Part shown: piece after piece, positions 1-8,529 of the stretch
How the letters are laid out: the number at the start of each line of letters is the position of its first letter
Numbering within the stretch: position 1 is the first letter of the stretch
Source: Acidobacteria bacterium RIFCSPLOWO2_12_FULL_68_19
GTDB taxonomy: Bacteria; Acidobacteriota; Vicinamibacteria; Vicinamibacterales; UBA2999
NCBI GenBank assembly: GCA_001767525.1
Contig: MELF01000005.1
Coordinates: 45,867-109,866, forward strand
Direction of reading: 5' to 3'
DNA length: 64,000 bases
Translations under genes and position numbers: made by a program
The notes under the pieces: generated by a model
Told to the model about the DNA's origin: nothing
What the model saw: the letters and a program-made list of their open reading frames with translations, nothing else
Database searches by the model: none

Positions 1-528
1 CTCGGGTCCGAACATGTACACGCCGACCAGCGCGAGGTCGCCAATCGGCTCCTTGGGCTTCTCGACGAGGCGGATCACCTTGCCGTCGCTCAACTGCGCC
101 ACGCCGAACATCTGTGGGTCGGGCACGCGGGCCAGCAGGATCTGCGCGGCCGGCCGCTCCCGCTCGAATTCCTCCACGAAGTGCGTGATGCCCTTGTTGA
201 GCAGGTTGTCGCCGAGGTACATCACGAACGGATCGCGGCCGAGGAACCCCTCGCTGATCTTCACGGCGTGGGCGAGTCCGAGCGGCGCCGCCTGCTCGAT
301 ATACTGAATTCGGACGCCCCAGCGCGACCCGTCGCCCGCGGCGGCGCGGATCTCCGTCTGGGTGTCGCCCACGACGATCCCGATCTCGCGGATGCCGGCG
401 GCGGCGATCGCCTCGATGCCGTAGAAGAGCACCGGCTTGTTGGCGACCGGCACCAGCTGTTTGGCGCTCGTGTAGGTGAGCGGCCGCAGGCGCGTCCCCT
501 TCCCGCCGCTGAGAATGAGTCCCTTCAC
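1..528 (-). CDS. sugar-1-phosphate nucleotidylyltransferase, long RmlA-like form (partial)
   Basis: This is the 5' part of the gene: 176 codons from a GTG at 528, running off the window edge. The protein opens with [15 protein letters not shown] (residues 3-17), the nucleotide-binding G-x-G-T-R-x2-P-x-T loop of glucose-1-phosphate thymidylyl/adenylyltransferases. [12 protein letters not shown] motif follows, and GDN (in MYLGDNLL) supplies the metal-binding Asp. Such enzymes make dTDP- or ADP-activated sugars for envelope polysaccharide. The GTG starts one base after the lptD stop, so the gene is the last visible member of that operon, which fits an envelope role. Motifs resemble the long RmlA group (about 355 aa in the family). 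The exact sugar and nucleotide cannot be told from this fragment. Confidence 0.85.
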   Translation of the reverse strand, partial: MKGLILSGGKGTRLRPLTYTSAKQLVPVANKPVLFYGIEAIAAAGIREIGIVVGDTQTEIRAAAGDGSRWGVRIQYIEQAAPLGLAHAVKISEGFLGRDPFVMYLGDNLLNKGITHFVEEFERERPAAQILLARVPDPQMFGVAQLSDGKVIRLVEKPKEPIGDLALVGVYMFGPE

Positions 529-529
529 G

Positions 530-2839
530 TCAGTAGCCCGGTCCCATCAGCCCGCCGAACGCCCCGAGGAAATTCGAGAACGTCCCCAGGCCCGCCAGCA
601 CGAACGACACATTGAACCGCCGATCGGAGGGAATCGGAAATCCCGCCACCGACTGCGGAAACTTGAACTTCTGGAACTCCGCCATGATGCCGCAGCACTG
701 CGCCAGATACGAGAAGCCGACGTTCTGGTTGAGCACGCCCGCGCGGCCGATGTCCCAGGTCAGCCCGTACATCCCGCGGGCGCGTCCCTGCAGCAGGTTG
801 AGCGAGTTCGACCAGGAGAGCGAGCTCTCCGGTCTGGCTCGCCGGTTCCGCCGCTGCCGGCTGTAGCTCACCGTCGTCGAGCTCCCGCGCACCTGCGCCG
901 TGCCGCCGGTGGTGACGACGTGGAGCCCCTGGCCGTGGACGTCGTATTCGAGCCGGGTCGTCGAGTCGAGCGCCGGCGACGGGGTCACCTTGACGGTGAC
1001 GGCGAGGTCCGACAGGTCCACCGATTTCGCCCGGAACCCGGTGCTGACGTACTGCGTGTCGTTCAGGCTCGACCGCGGCGTCACGTAGTACGTCTGCTGC
1101 ACGCCCACGGTGAGGAACTGCACGGTCGACCCGGACGAACCGTCCGAGGTCCTTGCGCGGTAGAGGAACCGGTTGTTGATCCCGTAGGTGAATCGCGTGG
1201 TGTCGCCGAGAATCACGTCGCTCGAGTCGACGAGGGTCAGCACATGCGCGGCGTTGTTGATGCCCGGCACGTACTCCAGCGCGAACGTCGGCTCGATCAG
1301 GTGCTTCATCCGCTCGCTGTACCGGCTCTCCGGCGTGTCCCAGATCTTCGCGAAGACCGGCCCGATCACGTCCGATCGCAGCGACAGGTACTGGCGGACC
1401 AGTGGTTCGCTGACGACCCGACCGCGCGCGTCCGCGCTGCGCGTGTAGTAGGTCGTGCGATATGACGCGCTCGTGTTGAATGTCAGGAACGTGAGGCGCG
1501 AGAGCGCCGCGCGCGCGGTGGGGAACACGTCCAGGCGCGCCAGGCTCTTGTCGCTCGTGACCCGGCCGTTGGTGATCTGCCGGAACGGCAGGTGGCTGAA
1601 CTCGTTGTTGACCGAGGCGTACAGCGGCAGTCCGAAGACGCGCTGCGGCGCCAGCGCCGCCGTCACGCGCGGCGTGCTGCCGTACAGCTGGGACGTGGTT
1701 TCGCCCGTGAACGTCTCCGTCCGCTGGAACAGCGCGCTCGTCGTCAGCGCGGCCCAGGTCCCCATCAGGCCGGCTTCGATCGTCCGTGTCGCGTTCGAGG
1801 CCTGATAGAGGCTCTGCTGATAGAGCTGCTGGGTGACGATGCTCGTGGTGTAGTCGATCCGCTGGTGCAGCCGGATCGCCGTGCCGATCGACTGGTTCCC
1901 GGTGCCGTTCACCTGGTACGACGACTGCGCCGGCAGCCGCGCCACGCGGCCGCCAGACCGGAACTCCGCCTGCCGCTGGGCGATCCGGTAGAAGCGGAAG
2001 TTCCCGTACGCCCCCTGGCTGGCGACGTACCGGTACTCGGCCCCCGCGCCCTGACCCACGTTGGTGAACCAGTCGTGGAAGAACGTCGCGTCCTGGCTGT
2101 TGCCGATCGCCCAGAAGAACGCGTTGCTCAACGTCTGGCCGCGCAGCGTCGACGAACCGTAGGTCGGCAGCAGGAATCCGGTGGCGCGGTCATCGCTCTT
2201 GATCGGGTAATAGAGCACCGGCAGGTACATCAGCGGCACGCCCTTGACCCGCAACAGCGTGTTGCGCGCGATCGCGTAGTTGTCGAGCACGATGAGCACG
2301 GACCCGCTCGTGACCTCCCATCGCGGCGTCGGCTGCACGCATGTGGTGAAGCCGCCGCGCGTGAGTCGGTACCTCCGGCCGTCGAGCTTCTCGATCATGT
2401 CGCCGTAGAAGTAGACGTCCGGATCCTGGTTGCCGAACTGGACCCGATCGACCTCGTTGCCGAGCGACAGGATTCCCGAGGCCTGATGAAAGGTACCCGT
2501 GCCCTCCGCCACGTTGAACTCGACGCGCTCGGCGGCGAGACGCCCCTCCGGATTCGAGAAGACGACGTTGCCGCTGGCGACCAGGCGCAGCTCGGGTTCG
2601 GTGAAGATGTCGATGACATCCGCAAAGAAACTCATGGCCGGGCACTCGACCTGCACCTGGCCGGTCAAGCGCAGGTGGCTGGCCGCCACCTGCTCGAACT
2701 GCCACTGCGTCGTCCGGGTGCACGTTCCGAGGAAGGGGTCGTCGGCCCCCGGCGTCGTGCCGGCGGCTGGCGCCTGCGCGAGCGCACACACCGGCAGCAG
2801 GCACAGACAACAGGAGAGAAGAATCCGCGAAACACCCAT
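530..2839 (-). CDS. lptD: LPS-assembly outer-membrane protein LptD (OstA)
   Basis: A 769-aa outer-membrane beta-barrel that inserts lipopolysaccharide into the outer leaflet together with LptE. The ATG at 2839 is chosen because it gives a signal peptide ([21 protein letters not shown]) and leaves 16 nt after the folC stop; an in-frame ATG at 2926 would overlap folC. An OstA/LptA-like beta-jellyroll occupies about residues 40-190. Next comes the conserved block around 200-226 ([21 protein letters not shown]), and then a long barrel rich in alternating aromatic and polar strands. The protein ends in an aromatic residue (GPGY), as expected for BAM-inserted barrels. Its presence shows the host makes LPS. 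Length is typical of the family. Confidence 0.93.
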   Translation of the reverse strand: MGVSRILLSCCLCLLPVCALAQAPAAGTTPGADDPFLGTCTRTTQWQFEQVAASHLRLTGQVQVECPAMSFFADVIDIFTEPELRLVASGNVVFSNPEGRLAAERVEFNVAEGTGTFHQASGILSLGNEVDRVQFGNQDPDVYFYGDMIEKLDGRRYRLTRGGFTTCVQPTPRWEVTSGSVLIVLDNYAIARNTLLRVKGVPLMYLPVLYYPIKSDDRATGFLLPTYGSSTLRGQTLSNAFFWAIGNSQDATFFHDWFTNVGQGAGAEYRYVASQGAYGNFRFYRIAQRQAEFRSGGRVARLPAQSSYQVNGTGNQSIGTAIRLHQRIDYTTSIVTQQLYQQSLYQASNATRTIEAGLMGTWAALTTSALFQRTETFTGETTSQLYGSTPRVTAALAPQRVFGLPLYASVNNEFSHLPFRQITNGRVTSDKSLARLDVFPTARAALSRLTFLTFNTSASYRTTYYTRSADARGRVVSEPLVRQYLSLRSDVIGPVFAKIWDTPESRYSERMKHLIEPTFALEYVPGINNAAHVLTLVDSSDVILGDTTRFTYGINNRFLYRARTSDGSSGSTVQFLTVGVQQTYYVTPRSSLNDTQYVSTGFRAKSVDLSDLAVTVKVTPSPALDSTTRLEYDVHGQGLHVVTTGGTAQVRGSSTTVSYSRQRRNRRARPESSLSWSNSLNLLQGRARGMYGLTWDIGRAGVLNQNVGFSYLAQCCGIMAEFQKFKFPQSVAGFPIPSDRRFNVSFVLAGLGTFSNFLGAFGGLMGPGY

Positions 2840-2855
2840 GAGGATGAAGGGAAAA

Positions 2856-4148
2856 TCATCGCAGGATAGCACGACGCCGCAGGCGGTCGCGAACCGCGCC
2901 GACCAGGTACATCGAGCCCGTGACACACACCGTACGTCCCGCCGTCATCGCTTCCTCGACCGCGGCGACCGGGTCCGGTTGCACACGCACCGGCACGTCC
3001 GCGCCCGCCGCCGCGATGCGCGCCGCCAACTCGCGCGCCGGGAGCGCCCGCGGCGTGTCTGCCGCGGTCGCGACGACGGACGACACCGCCGGCAGGAGCG
3101 CGCCAACGATGCCAGGGACGTCCTTGTCGCGCATCACGCCGATGACGAGCGTCGGTCGCTCCGGGTGCCAGCGTTCGAGATAGCCGGCGAGCGCTGCGGC
3201 GCCGTCCACGTTGTGTGCGGCGTCGAGCAGGATGTGCGGCCCGCCCGGGAGGTCGATCAGCTCGAGCCGGCCGGGCCACTCCACGTGCGTCAGCCCGTGC
3301 TCGATGGCGTCGGGCGGCACGCGCACGCCGGCGTGGTGCACCGCCTCGAGCAGGCGGACGGCGACGAGCGCATTGTGGATCTGATGTTCGCCGCGCAGGG
3401 CGAGGGTGAGCGGCCCGTACCGGCCGTCGGGTGTCTCGATGCTGATCACGCCGCGCCCCGCGCGCAATTCGCCCTGGACGCGCGTCCCGCTGGCGGCCTC
3501 CACGAGGAGCGCCTCTCGATCGTGCGCCACAGCCGCGACGGCCGTGTGCGCCTCGCCGGCGAGGGCGCCGGTCACGACCGTCATGCCGGGCTTGATGATG
3601 CCGGCTTTCTCGAACGCAATGGCCTCGAGCGTGTCGCCGAGCAGATCCTGGTGGTCGAGCCCGACCGACGTGATCGCGCCGATCCGCGCCGGGACGACGT
3701 TGGTGGAATCGAAGCGGCCGCCGAGGCCGACTTCGACGATCGCTATGTCCACGTGGGCGCGGCGAAACAGCTCGAAGGCCACGGCGGTCGTCGCCTCGAA
3801 GAACGTCGGGTGAACCGGCAGGACGCCCGACGCCTTCAACCCGTCAGCGCAGTCGAGGACGTCGTTGACGGCGCGCTCGAGATCGGCGGCGCCGACCTGC
3901 TGGCCGCCGATCACGAAGCGCTCGGCGAGGTCGACCAGGTGCGGCGAGATGAAGCGGGCCGCGCGTACGCCCGCCGCCACGAGGCCGGCATGCACCATCG
4001 CCGTCACCGACCCCTTGCCGTTGGTCCCGGCCACGTGCACGGACGCGAAGGCCCGCTCGGGATGGCCGAGGGCGGCGCACAGGGCCGAGATGTTCTCGAG
4101 CCCGAGCTTGATGCCGAACGTCTCGAGGGCGTAGAGGCGATCGAACAA
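2856..4148 (-). CDS. folC: folylpolyglutamate synthase / dihydrofolate synthase
   Basis: A 430-aa Mur-ligase-family enzyme that adds glutamate to folates, and in many bacteria also makes dihydrofolate. No ATG is available near the conserved N-terminus. A TTG at 4148, two bases after the accD stop, gives the canonical FDRLYALETFGIKLGLENIS start. The P-loop AGTNGKGSV (40-48) is intact, followed by FISPHL. The typical DSTNVVPA and GLDHQDLLGDTLEAIAFEKAGII (the latter at about 155-180) mark the Mur-ligase central domain, and LLDAAHN lies in the C-terminal domain. The accD-folC pairing is common in bacteria and adds weight to the call. Start-codon confidence is moderate. Confidence 0.93.
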   Translation of the reverse strand: MFDRLYALETFGIKLGLENISALCAALGHPERAFASVHVAGTNGKGSVTAMVHAGLVAAGVRAARFISPHLVDLAERFVIGGQQVGAADLERAVNDVLDCADGLKASGVLPVHPTFFEATTAVAFELFRRAHVDIAIVEVGLGGRFDSTNVVPARIGAITSVGLDHQDLLGDTLEAIAFEKAGIIKPGMTVVTGALAGEAHTAVAAVAHDREALLVEAASGTRVQGELRAGRGVISIETPDGRYGPLTLALRGEHQIHNALVAVRLLEAVHHAGVRVPPDAIEHGLTHVEWPGRLELIDLPGGPHILLDAAHNVDGAAALAGYLERWHPERPTLVIGVMRDKDVPGIVGALLPAVSSVVATAADTPRALPARELAARIAAAGADVPVRVQPDPVAAVEEAMTAGRTVCVTGSMYLVGAVRDRLRRRAILR

Positions 4149-4150
4149 GG

Positions 4151-5062
4151 TCAGCGCGACGACTGGTCGGCGTCGGCCATCGCGGCCACGGCGACCTGTG
4201 GCTCGAGCGCGGGCGCCGCGACCATGAAGCGGAGCGCACGAGCCAGGGTGGCCTTCAGTTCGCGGCGATCGACCACGAGATCGATCATGCCGTGCTCGAG
4301 GAGGAATTCGCTGCGCTGGAAACCCTCGGGCAGCTTCTGCCGGATCGTCTGCTCGATGACCCGCGGCCCGGCGAATCCAATCAGCGCCTTCGGCTCGGCC
4401 ACGTTCAGGTCGCCGAGCATGGCGAAGCTCGCCGTGACCCCGCCCGTCGTCGGGTCCGTCAGCACCGAAATGTAGGGCACGCGGGCGCGATCGAGGCGCG
4501 CCAGGGCGGCGCAGATCTTCGCCATCTGCATCAGCGAGAGCGCGCCTTCCATCATGCGCGCTCCGCCCGAGCAGGAGACGATGATGAGCGGCTGCCGCCG
4601 GTCGAGCGCCTGCTCGATGGCGCGCGTGATCTTCTCGCCGACGACCACGCCCATGCTGCCGCCTATGAATGCGTACTCCATGGCGGCCACGACGACATCG
4701 ATCCCGTCCAGTTGCCCGCTCGCCACAACGACCGCGTCCTTCGCGCCGGTGGCTTGCTCCGCGGTCCGGAGGCGATCGCGGTACGCCTTCGTGTCGGTGA
4801 AGCCCAGCGGGTCGGTCGAGGAGAGGCCCGCGTGGTGCTCCGTCCAGCGGCCCCGGTCGAGCAACATCCGCAGCCGTTCGGCCGCGTTGAGCCGGAAGTG
4901 GTGGGCGCACTTCGGGCAGACAGCCAGGTTCTTCTCGAGGTCCTTGTTGTAGAGAATCTGCGCGCAGTCCGGACACTTGACCCACAGCCCCTCGGGGACG
5001 CGGCTCGGCTTTTCGGTCGTGGAGGAGGTTCTGGGCGTCCGGGCCTTCTTGAACCAGGCCAT
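4151..5062 (-). CDS. accD: acetyl-CoA carboxylase carboxyltransferase subunit beta
   Basis: A 303-aa cytosolic subunit that, with AccA, transfers the carboxyl group from biotin-BCCP to acetyl-CoA to make malonyl-CoA for fatty-acid synthesis. An N-terminal zinc ribbon is visible with Cys30, Cys33, Cys49 and Cys52 (CPDC...CPKC). The crotonase-fold core follows, with the GGSMG and CSGGARM oxyanion-hole glycine motifs and TDPTTGGVTASFAMLGD. Length and start are standard. The gene sits 12 nt behind the kinase gene and 2 nt ahead of folC. Confidence 0.96.
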   Translation of the reverse strand: MAWFKKARTPRTSSTTEKPSRVPEGLWVKCPDCAQILYNKDLEKNLAVCPKCAHHFRLNAAERLRMLLDRGRWTEHHAGLSSTDPLGFTDTKAYRDRLRTAEQATGAKDAVVVASGQLDGIDVVVAAMEYAFIGGSMGVVVGEKITRAIEQALDRRQPLIIVSCSGGARMMEGALSLMQMAKICAALARLDRARVPYISVLTDPTTGGVTASFAMLGDLNVAEPKALIGFAGPRVIEQTIRQKLPEGFQRSEFLLEHGMIDLVVDRRELKATLARALRFMVAAPALEPQVAVAAMADADQSSR

Positions 5063-5074
5063 GGGAGGAGATTA

Positions 5075-5713
5075 CTACACCCTCGGCACGTAATAGCGCG
5101 TGCCCCGGGACATCGTGCGGACCTGGCGCAGCAGATCCTCGAGCGCACCGTCGCTCTCGGCGAGATCGACCTGTGAGGTTTCGACCACGAGGAGCGGCGT
5201 CGCCGAGTAGTGGAAGAAGAAGTGCTGGTAGGCCTCGTTGAGCTCGCGCATGTACGCCGCCTCCGGTACCGGCATCTCGGACGCGTCCGCCTTCGTGCGG
5301 CTGTGCAGGCGGCGCAGCAGTACGTCGGTGGGCGCCTGCAGGTAGATCACGAGATCCGGCGACGGCACGTCCCGCGCCAGCAGGTCGTACAAGCGCTGGT
5401 AGATGAAGAGCTCGTTGTCGTCGAGGTTGAGATACGCGAAGATCTTGTCGCGGTCGAACAGATAGTCGGCGATCGTCGTCTGCGCGAAGAGGTCGCCCTG
5501 GCGGATCGCGAGCTGCTGGCGGTGCCGGTTCAGCAGATAGAAGAGCTGCGCCTGCAGCGCCGCGCCGGGCCGTCCGGCGTAGAAGTCGGCGAGGAACGGA
5601 TTCTCGCGCTCCTCGAGCACGACCGCCGCGTCGAGCCGCACGGCGAGCCGTTCGGCAAGCGCACTCTTGCCGACACCAATCGGTCCTTCGAGTGCGATGT
5701 ACCGGAACGACAT
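5075..5713 (-). CDS. deoxynucleoside kinase family protein
   Basis: A 212-aa P-loop kinase that probably phosphorylates deoxynucleosides for dNTP salvage. The Walker A GPIGVGKS is at residues 10-17. The LEERENPFLADFY segment and the DxxxFAxxxxxD-type helix (DRDKIFAYLNLDDNELFIYQ) match the Dck/Dgk-like family. A lid Arg cluster is present around LLRRLHSRTKADASE. The ATG at 5713 gives the compact MSFRYIALEGPIG start; an ATG at 5743 would add ten residues. It is the first gene of the accD-folC-lptD operon. Substrate preference cannot be read from the sequence. Confidence 0.85.
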   Translation of the reverse strand: MSFRYIALEGPIGVGKSALAERLAVRLDAAVVLEERENPFLADFYAGRPGAALQAQLFYLLNRHRQQLAIRQGDLFAQTTIADYLFDRDKIFAYLNLDDNELFIYQRLYDLLARDVPSPDLVIYLQAPTDVLLRRLHSRTKADASEMPVPEAAYMRELNEAYQHFFFHYSATPLLVVETSQVDLAESDGALEDLLRQVRTMSRGTRYYVPRV

Positions 5714-5774
5714 CGTGTTCAGCAGGAGCCCGCGCGCCTGCATGCTATCATCCGCCGGGACGACCGCGCGAACA

Positions 5775-7967
5775 ATGCTCAGTGCTCGACGCCCGACGCT
5801 CGACGCTCGACGAACACGGAACGGACATCGGGCAGTGGGTATCGGGTATTGCGCGGTGAGCATCGCCCTCCTGAGCGCGGCGTGCGCGACGATGCCGCCT
5901 CCGGCGCGGCCGGAACCGCCGGTCGTCACCTGGGAAGACAAGCTCGGGTGGATGATGCGCCTCGAGGATCAGCGGATCCTGCGCGATCCCAATCCGCCAG
6001 CCCCCGTCATGCTCGCGCCCGCCACACGCACGCAGCCGGCCGTTGTCGCGCCGCCGCCGCCCTCGGACCTCCTTCGGCTGCTCGGCGACGGCGAGGCGCG
6101 CGTGCGGCGCCGTGCCGCCCTTGCGCTCGGCCGGGTGGAACTCCGCGAGGCGGTCGATCCTCTCGTCACGCTGCTCACCGACGCCGAAACGGACGTCCGG
6201 CAGATGGCGGCGTTCGCGCTCGGACTCATCGGCGACCGGTCGGCGCGTTCCGCGTTGGCGGGAGCGCTCGCCGATCCCGACCCGCTCGTGCAGGGACGCG
6301 CGGCCGAGGCGCTCGGGATGATCGGCGACGGCGCGGATGCCGCGGCGGTGAGCGGCATGGTTCGCACGCACGTTGCCGCGGGCGCACTGACCGGGATCGC
6401 ACCAGACGATGTGTCGTACCCGCTGGTGCCGGCGGCCGAGGCAGTGCGCCTCGGCCTGTACGCGCTCGTGCGCCTCGGCTCGTACGAGGCGCTCGCCGCC
6501 GCCACGCTCGACGGCCGTGGACGGCCCGTGTCGACGTGGTGGCCCGTCGCCTACGCGCTGCAGCGGATCGGCGACGCCCGTGCCGCGCCCGCGTTGGCCG
6601 CCCTGCTGCCGACGCCTGGTCGCTACACGGCGGCCTTTGCCGCGCGCGGCCTCGGCGTGACCCGGGCCGCAGCGGCTGCAGCGCCGCTCCGCCAGATTGT
6701 GGAGCAGCGGACGGCCCCGTTCGCCGTGGTCATCCAGGCCATTCGCGCGCTGGCCTCGATCGGGAGCGCGGACGCTGTCCCGGTGCTCACGCCCATCGTG
6801 GCCGACGGAGAAGCGGATCCGAGGCTGCGCGTCGAGGCGATGGCCGCACTCGCCGCGGTGGCGACCGCTGACAGCCTCGATCTCCTGCTGGATCTGCTGA
6901 CCGATGGGACGCCGGCCATTCGGGCCGCGGCGCTGCGGGCGCTGGCCCGCGTCGATCCGGACGGGTTTCTGGTGACGCTCTCCGGGCTGGACCCGGATCG
7001 CGACTGGACGGTGCGCGCCGCGCAGGCGACGGCCCTCGGCTCGCTCGCCGGGGGACGCGGTCTCCCCGGATTGCGGGTGCTCCTGCGGGACCGCGACCCG
7101 AAGGTGATTCCGGCAGTCGTTGCGGCCCTCGTGGCGTCGAAGGCGCCGGAGGCCGAGGCAATCCTGACCCAGCAGCTCACAGCGAACGATTTTGCCGTCA
7201 AGGCGGCCGCCGCGGGCGGCCTTGCCGAACTCGGGGCCGCTGCCGCCGCTCCGGCGCTCGTCGAGGCCTACCGTGCCGCCTCCGGCGACGGTACATATAC
7301 GGCGCGCGCCGCGATTCTGGCCGCGCTCCATCGGATCGACCCCGCCGCCGCGCAGCCGATTGTCCGGGAGGCGCTCGGCGACCGCGACTGGGCGCTGCGG
7401 GTGCGTGCGGCGGCGCTGCTCCGCGAGCGCAGCCCGGAGACCGCCGTGGACGCCTCCATTCGGCCGGCGCCGGCCGGGCGCCCCATCGCGGATGAGGAAT
7501 GGAGGTGGCTGATCGCCCCGCCATTCTCGCCGCATGCCTACGTCGAAACGGACCGCGGCACCGTGCAGATCGAGCTCGCGGTTCTGGACGCGCCGCTCAC
7601 CGTCGCCAACTTCATGGCGCTGGCGCGGAAGGGATTCTTCGACGGCATCGCCATGCACCGCGTGGTGCCCGACTTCGTCGTGCAGGGCGGCGATCCGCGC
7701 GGCGACGGCGAGGGCAGCCCCGGCTACACGCTCCGTGATGAGATCAACATGCGTCCCTATCTGCGGGGGACCGTCGGGATGGCGCTCGACTGGGAGGATA
7801 CCGGCGGGAGCCAGTTCTTCATCACGCACTCACCGCAGCCGCACCTCGACGGCCGGTACACTGTCTTCGGCCACGTGCTCGATGGCATGGAGGTCGTCGA
7901 TGCGCTGCGCCCGGGCGACGTGATTCGCCGGGTGCGGATCTGGGACGGGATCAACGAATCTCGATAA
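5775..7967 (+). CDS. HEAT-repeat protein fused to a cyclophilin peptidyl-prolyl isomerase domain, putative lipoprotein
   Basis: From the ATG at 5775 the product is 730 aa. A hydrophobic stretch ends in LSAAC (Cys37), a lipobox, so the protein is probably anchored in the periplasm. Residues about 95-580 are successive HEAT/Armadillo-like helical pairs (repeated ALGRV, AALAAV and DRDW motifs). Residues about 588-725 are a cyclophilin: MHRVVPDFVVQGGDP carries the catalytic Arg and Phe, GSQFFIT the Gln, and HLDGRYTVFGHV the C-terminal signature. The role would be proline isomerisation on clients held by the HEAT scaffold (inference). The start is uncertain: codons for residues about 4-29 lie in a heptad-repeat segment (5786-5860). 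GTG at 5835 or 5856 are alternatives but give poor signal peptides. Confidence 0.85.
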   Translation: MLSARRPTLDARRTRNGHRAVGIGYCAVSIALLSAACATMPPPARPEPPVVTWEDKLGWMMRLEDQRILRDPNPPAPVMLAPATRTQPAVVAPPPPSDLLRLLGDGEARVRRRAALALGRVELREAVDPLVTLLTDAETDVRQMAAFALGLIGDRSARSALAGALADPDPLVQGRAAEALGMIGDGADAAAVSGMVRTHVAAGALTGIAPDDVSYPLVPAAEAVRLGLYALVRLGSYEALAAATLDGRGRPVSTWWPVAYALQRIGDARAAPALAALLPTPGRYTAAFAARGLGVTRAAAAAAPLRQIVEQRTAPFAVVIQAIRALASIGSADAVPVLTPIVADGEADPRLRVEAMAALAAVATADSLDLLLDLLTDGTPAIRAAALRALARVDPDGFLVTLSGLDPDRDWTVRAAQATALGSLAGGRGLPGLRVLLRDRDPKVIPAVVAALVASKAPEAEAILTQQLTANDFAVKAAAAGGLAELGAAAAAPALVEAYRAASGDGTYTARAAILAALHRIDPAAAQPIVREALGDRDWALRVRAAALLRERSPETAVDASIRPAPAGRPIADEEWRWLIAPPFSPHAYVETDRGTVQIELAVLDAPLTVANFMALARKGFFDGIAMHRVVPDFVVQGGDPRGDGEGSPGYTLRDEINMRPYLRGTVGMALDWEDTGGSQFFITHSPQPHLDGRYTVFGHVLDGMEVVDALRPGDVIRRVRIWDGINESR
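5786..5860. repeat. heptad-phased quasi-repeat segment
   Basis: Four 7-nt units run from 5786 to 5813 (TCGACGC, CCGACGC, TCGACGC, TCGACGA). After a 12-nt gap, five more run from 5826 to 5860 (CATCGGG, CAGTGGG, TATCGGG, TATTGCG, CGGTGAG). It lies at the 5' end of the HEAT-cyclophilin gene, opposite the divergent kinase gene. The architecture matches six other gene-border sites in this window. Confidence 0.6.
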
Positions 7968-7969
7968 GT

Positions 7970-8034
7970 CCCAACTCCCCAAGTCCCACCTCCCAAATCT
8001 TGGGCGTTGGCAGTTGGGGGTTGGACGTTGAAGG
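7970..8034. repeat. mirrored heptad quasi-repeats
   Basis: Four C-rich heptamers start 2 nt after the stop codon (7970-7997: CCCAACT, CCCCAAG, TCCCACC, TCCCAAA). Two bases later come five G-rich heptamers (8000-8034: TTGGGCG, TTGGCAG, TTGGGGG, TTGGACG, TTGAAGG). The two runs are roughly inverse complements, so the RNA could fold into an imperfect hairpin. It may end transcription of the cyclophilin gene. Confidence 0.65.
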
Positions 8035-8042
8035 GGATGTAC

Positions 8043-8074
8043 AAAAAAGAGGGGGCGCGCACCGGCACGCCCCC
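8043..8074 (-). terminator. intrinsic terminator of the distal mini-peptide gene
   Basis: On the minus strand a GGGGGCG/CGCCCCC stem (8068-8074 with 8051-8057, 10-nt loop) is followed by TCTTTTTT. It begins 22 nt after the stop of the 16-aa reading frame at 8096-8146. Confidence 0.85.
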
Positions 8075-8095
8075 ATCCATGGCGAATGGCGGTCG

Positions 8096-8146
8096 TTATC
8101 TCTTCTTCGCCGCCTTCTTCTTCCCGCCCTTGGCTTTCTTCGCCAT
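8096..8146 (-). CDS. 16-aa lysine-rich mini-protein, copy 2
   Basis: ATG at 8146 to TAA at 8096 encodes MAKKAKGGKKKAAKKR: nine Lys and one Arg in 16 residues, with no acidic residue. It is a near-duplicate of the frame at 8356-8406; the two share the first five residues and the last eight. A purine run (GGGGGGATTAGAG) lies just upstream of the ATG, and a strong intrinsic terminator follows at 8043-8074. It resembles the Ala/Lys tails of bacterial H1-like proteins, so nucleic-acid or membrane binding is possible. The function is unknown. The paralogy and flanking signals are what make it credible as a gene. Confidence 0.6.
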   Translation of the reverse strand: MAKKAKGGKKKAAKKR

Positions 8147-8303
8147 TCTCTAATCCCCCCTTTCGGTCGTTGTTGGATTGCGAGCCTTCCGCCCGATGCC
8201 CCGGCGCACTCTGCCGCCTGGCACGTCGGCCCGGGGTCGTGTGGCGGCCTCGCTTCGCGGGCTAGCTCCCGTCGCACGCTGCGAATCAGGAGAGCAGCAA
8301 CCC

Positions 8304-8337
8304 AAAAAAAAGACGGGGTGCTCCATTCGAGCACCCC
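8304..8337 (-). terminator. intrinsic terminator of the proximal mini-peptide gene
   Basis: On the minus strand a perfect 9-bp stem, GGGGTGCTC/GAGCACCCC, with a 5-nt loop is followed by GTCTTTTTTT. It starts 18 nt after the stop of the 8356-8406 frame. Confidence 0.9.
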
Positions 8338-8355
8338 CAAGACCGGACGGAAGAC

Positions 8356-8406
8356 CTAGCGCTTCTTCGCGGCCTTCTTCTTGCCCTTGGCAGCTTTCTT
8401 CGCCAT
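8356..8406 (-). CDS. 16-aa lysine-rich mini-protein, copy 1
   Basis: ATG at 8406 to TAG at 8356 encodes MAKKAAKGKKKAAKKR. The Shine-Dalgarno GAGGAG is well placed (GAGGAGAAAACG then ATG). About 100 nt upstream is a consensus promoter (8502-8529), and a textbook terminator lies downstream at 8304-8337, so this is a complete mini-transcription unit. The leader contains an 8-bp inverted repeat (8424-8431 with 8457-8464) that could regulate translation. A second, nearly identical frame follows at 8096-8146. The extreme basic charge suggests a nucleoid-, RNA- or membrane-binding peptide; that is inference only. Confidence 0.65.
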   Translation of the reverse strand: MAKKAAKGKKKAAKKR

Positions 8407-8423
8407 CGTTTTCTCCTCAGGTT

Positions 8424-8464
8424 GTTGTGACTCAGCCTCCGACGACCGCCTCGGCCGTCACAAC
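8424..8464 (-). promoter_or_regulatory. inverted repeat in the mini-peptide 5' leader
   Basis: GTTGTGAC at 8424-8431 and its exact complement GTCACAAC at 8457-8464 enclose 25 nt that contain a second, shorter pair (CAGCC/GGCTG type). The hairpin would form in the leader upstream of the Shine-Dalgarno sequence of the 8356-8406 frame. Confidence 0.4.
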
Positions 8465-8501
8465 GGGTGGGCTGAGCCATCCACCCTCATACCAGATGTA
8501 G

Positions 8502-8529
8502 ATTATGGGTGAGAATTTCTTGATGTCAA
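8502..8529 (-). promoter_or_regulatory. sigma70-type promoter for the mini-peptide genes
   Basis: On the minus strand the -35 TTGACA (8529-8524), a 16-nt spacer and the -10 CATAAT (8507-8502) are visible. A second TTGACA lies at 8553-8548. The predicted leader to the ATG at 8406 is about 90 nt. The local sequence is AT-richer than its surroundings. Confidence 0.7.

Noticed and set aside
530..1465. Open frames on the plus strand opposite lptD
   Set aside because: Arg/Pro-rich shadow frames with no start signals; lptD motifs are continuous on the other strand.
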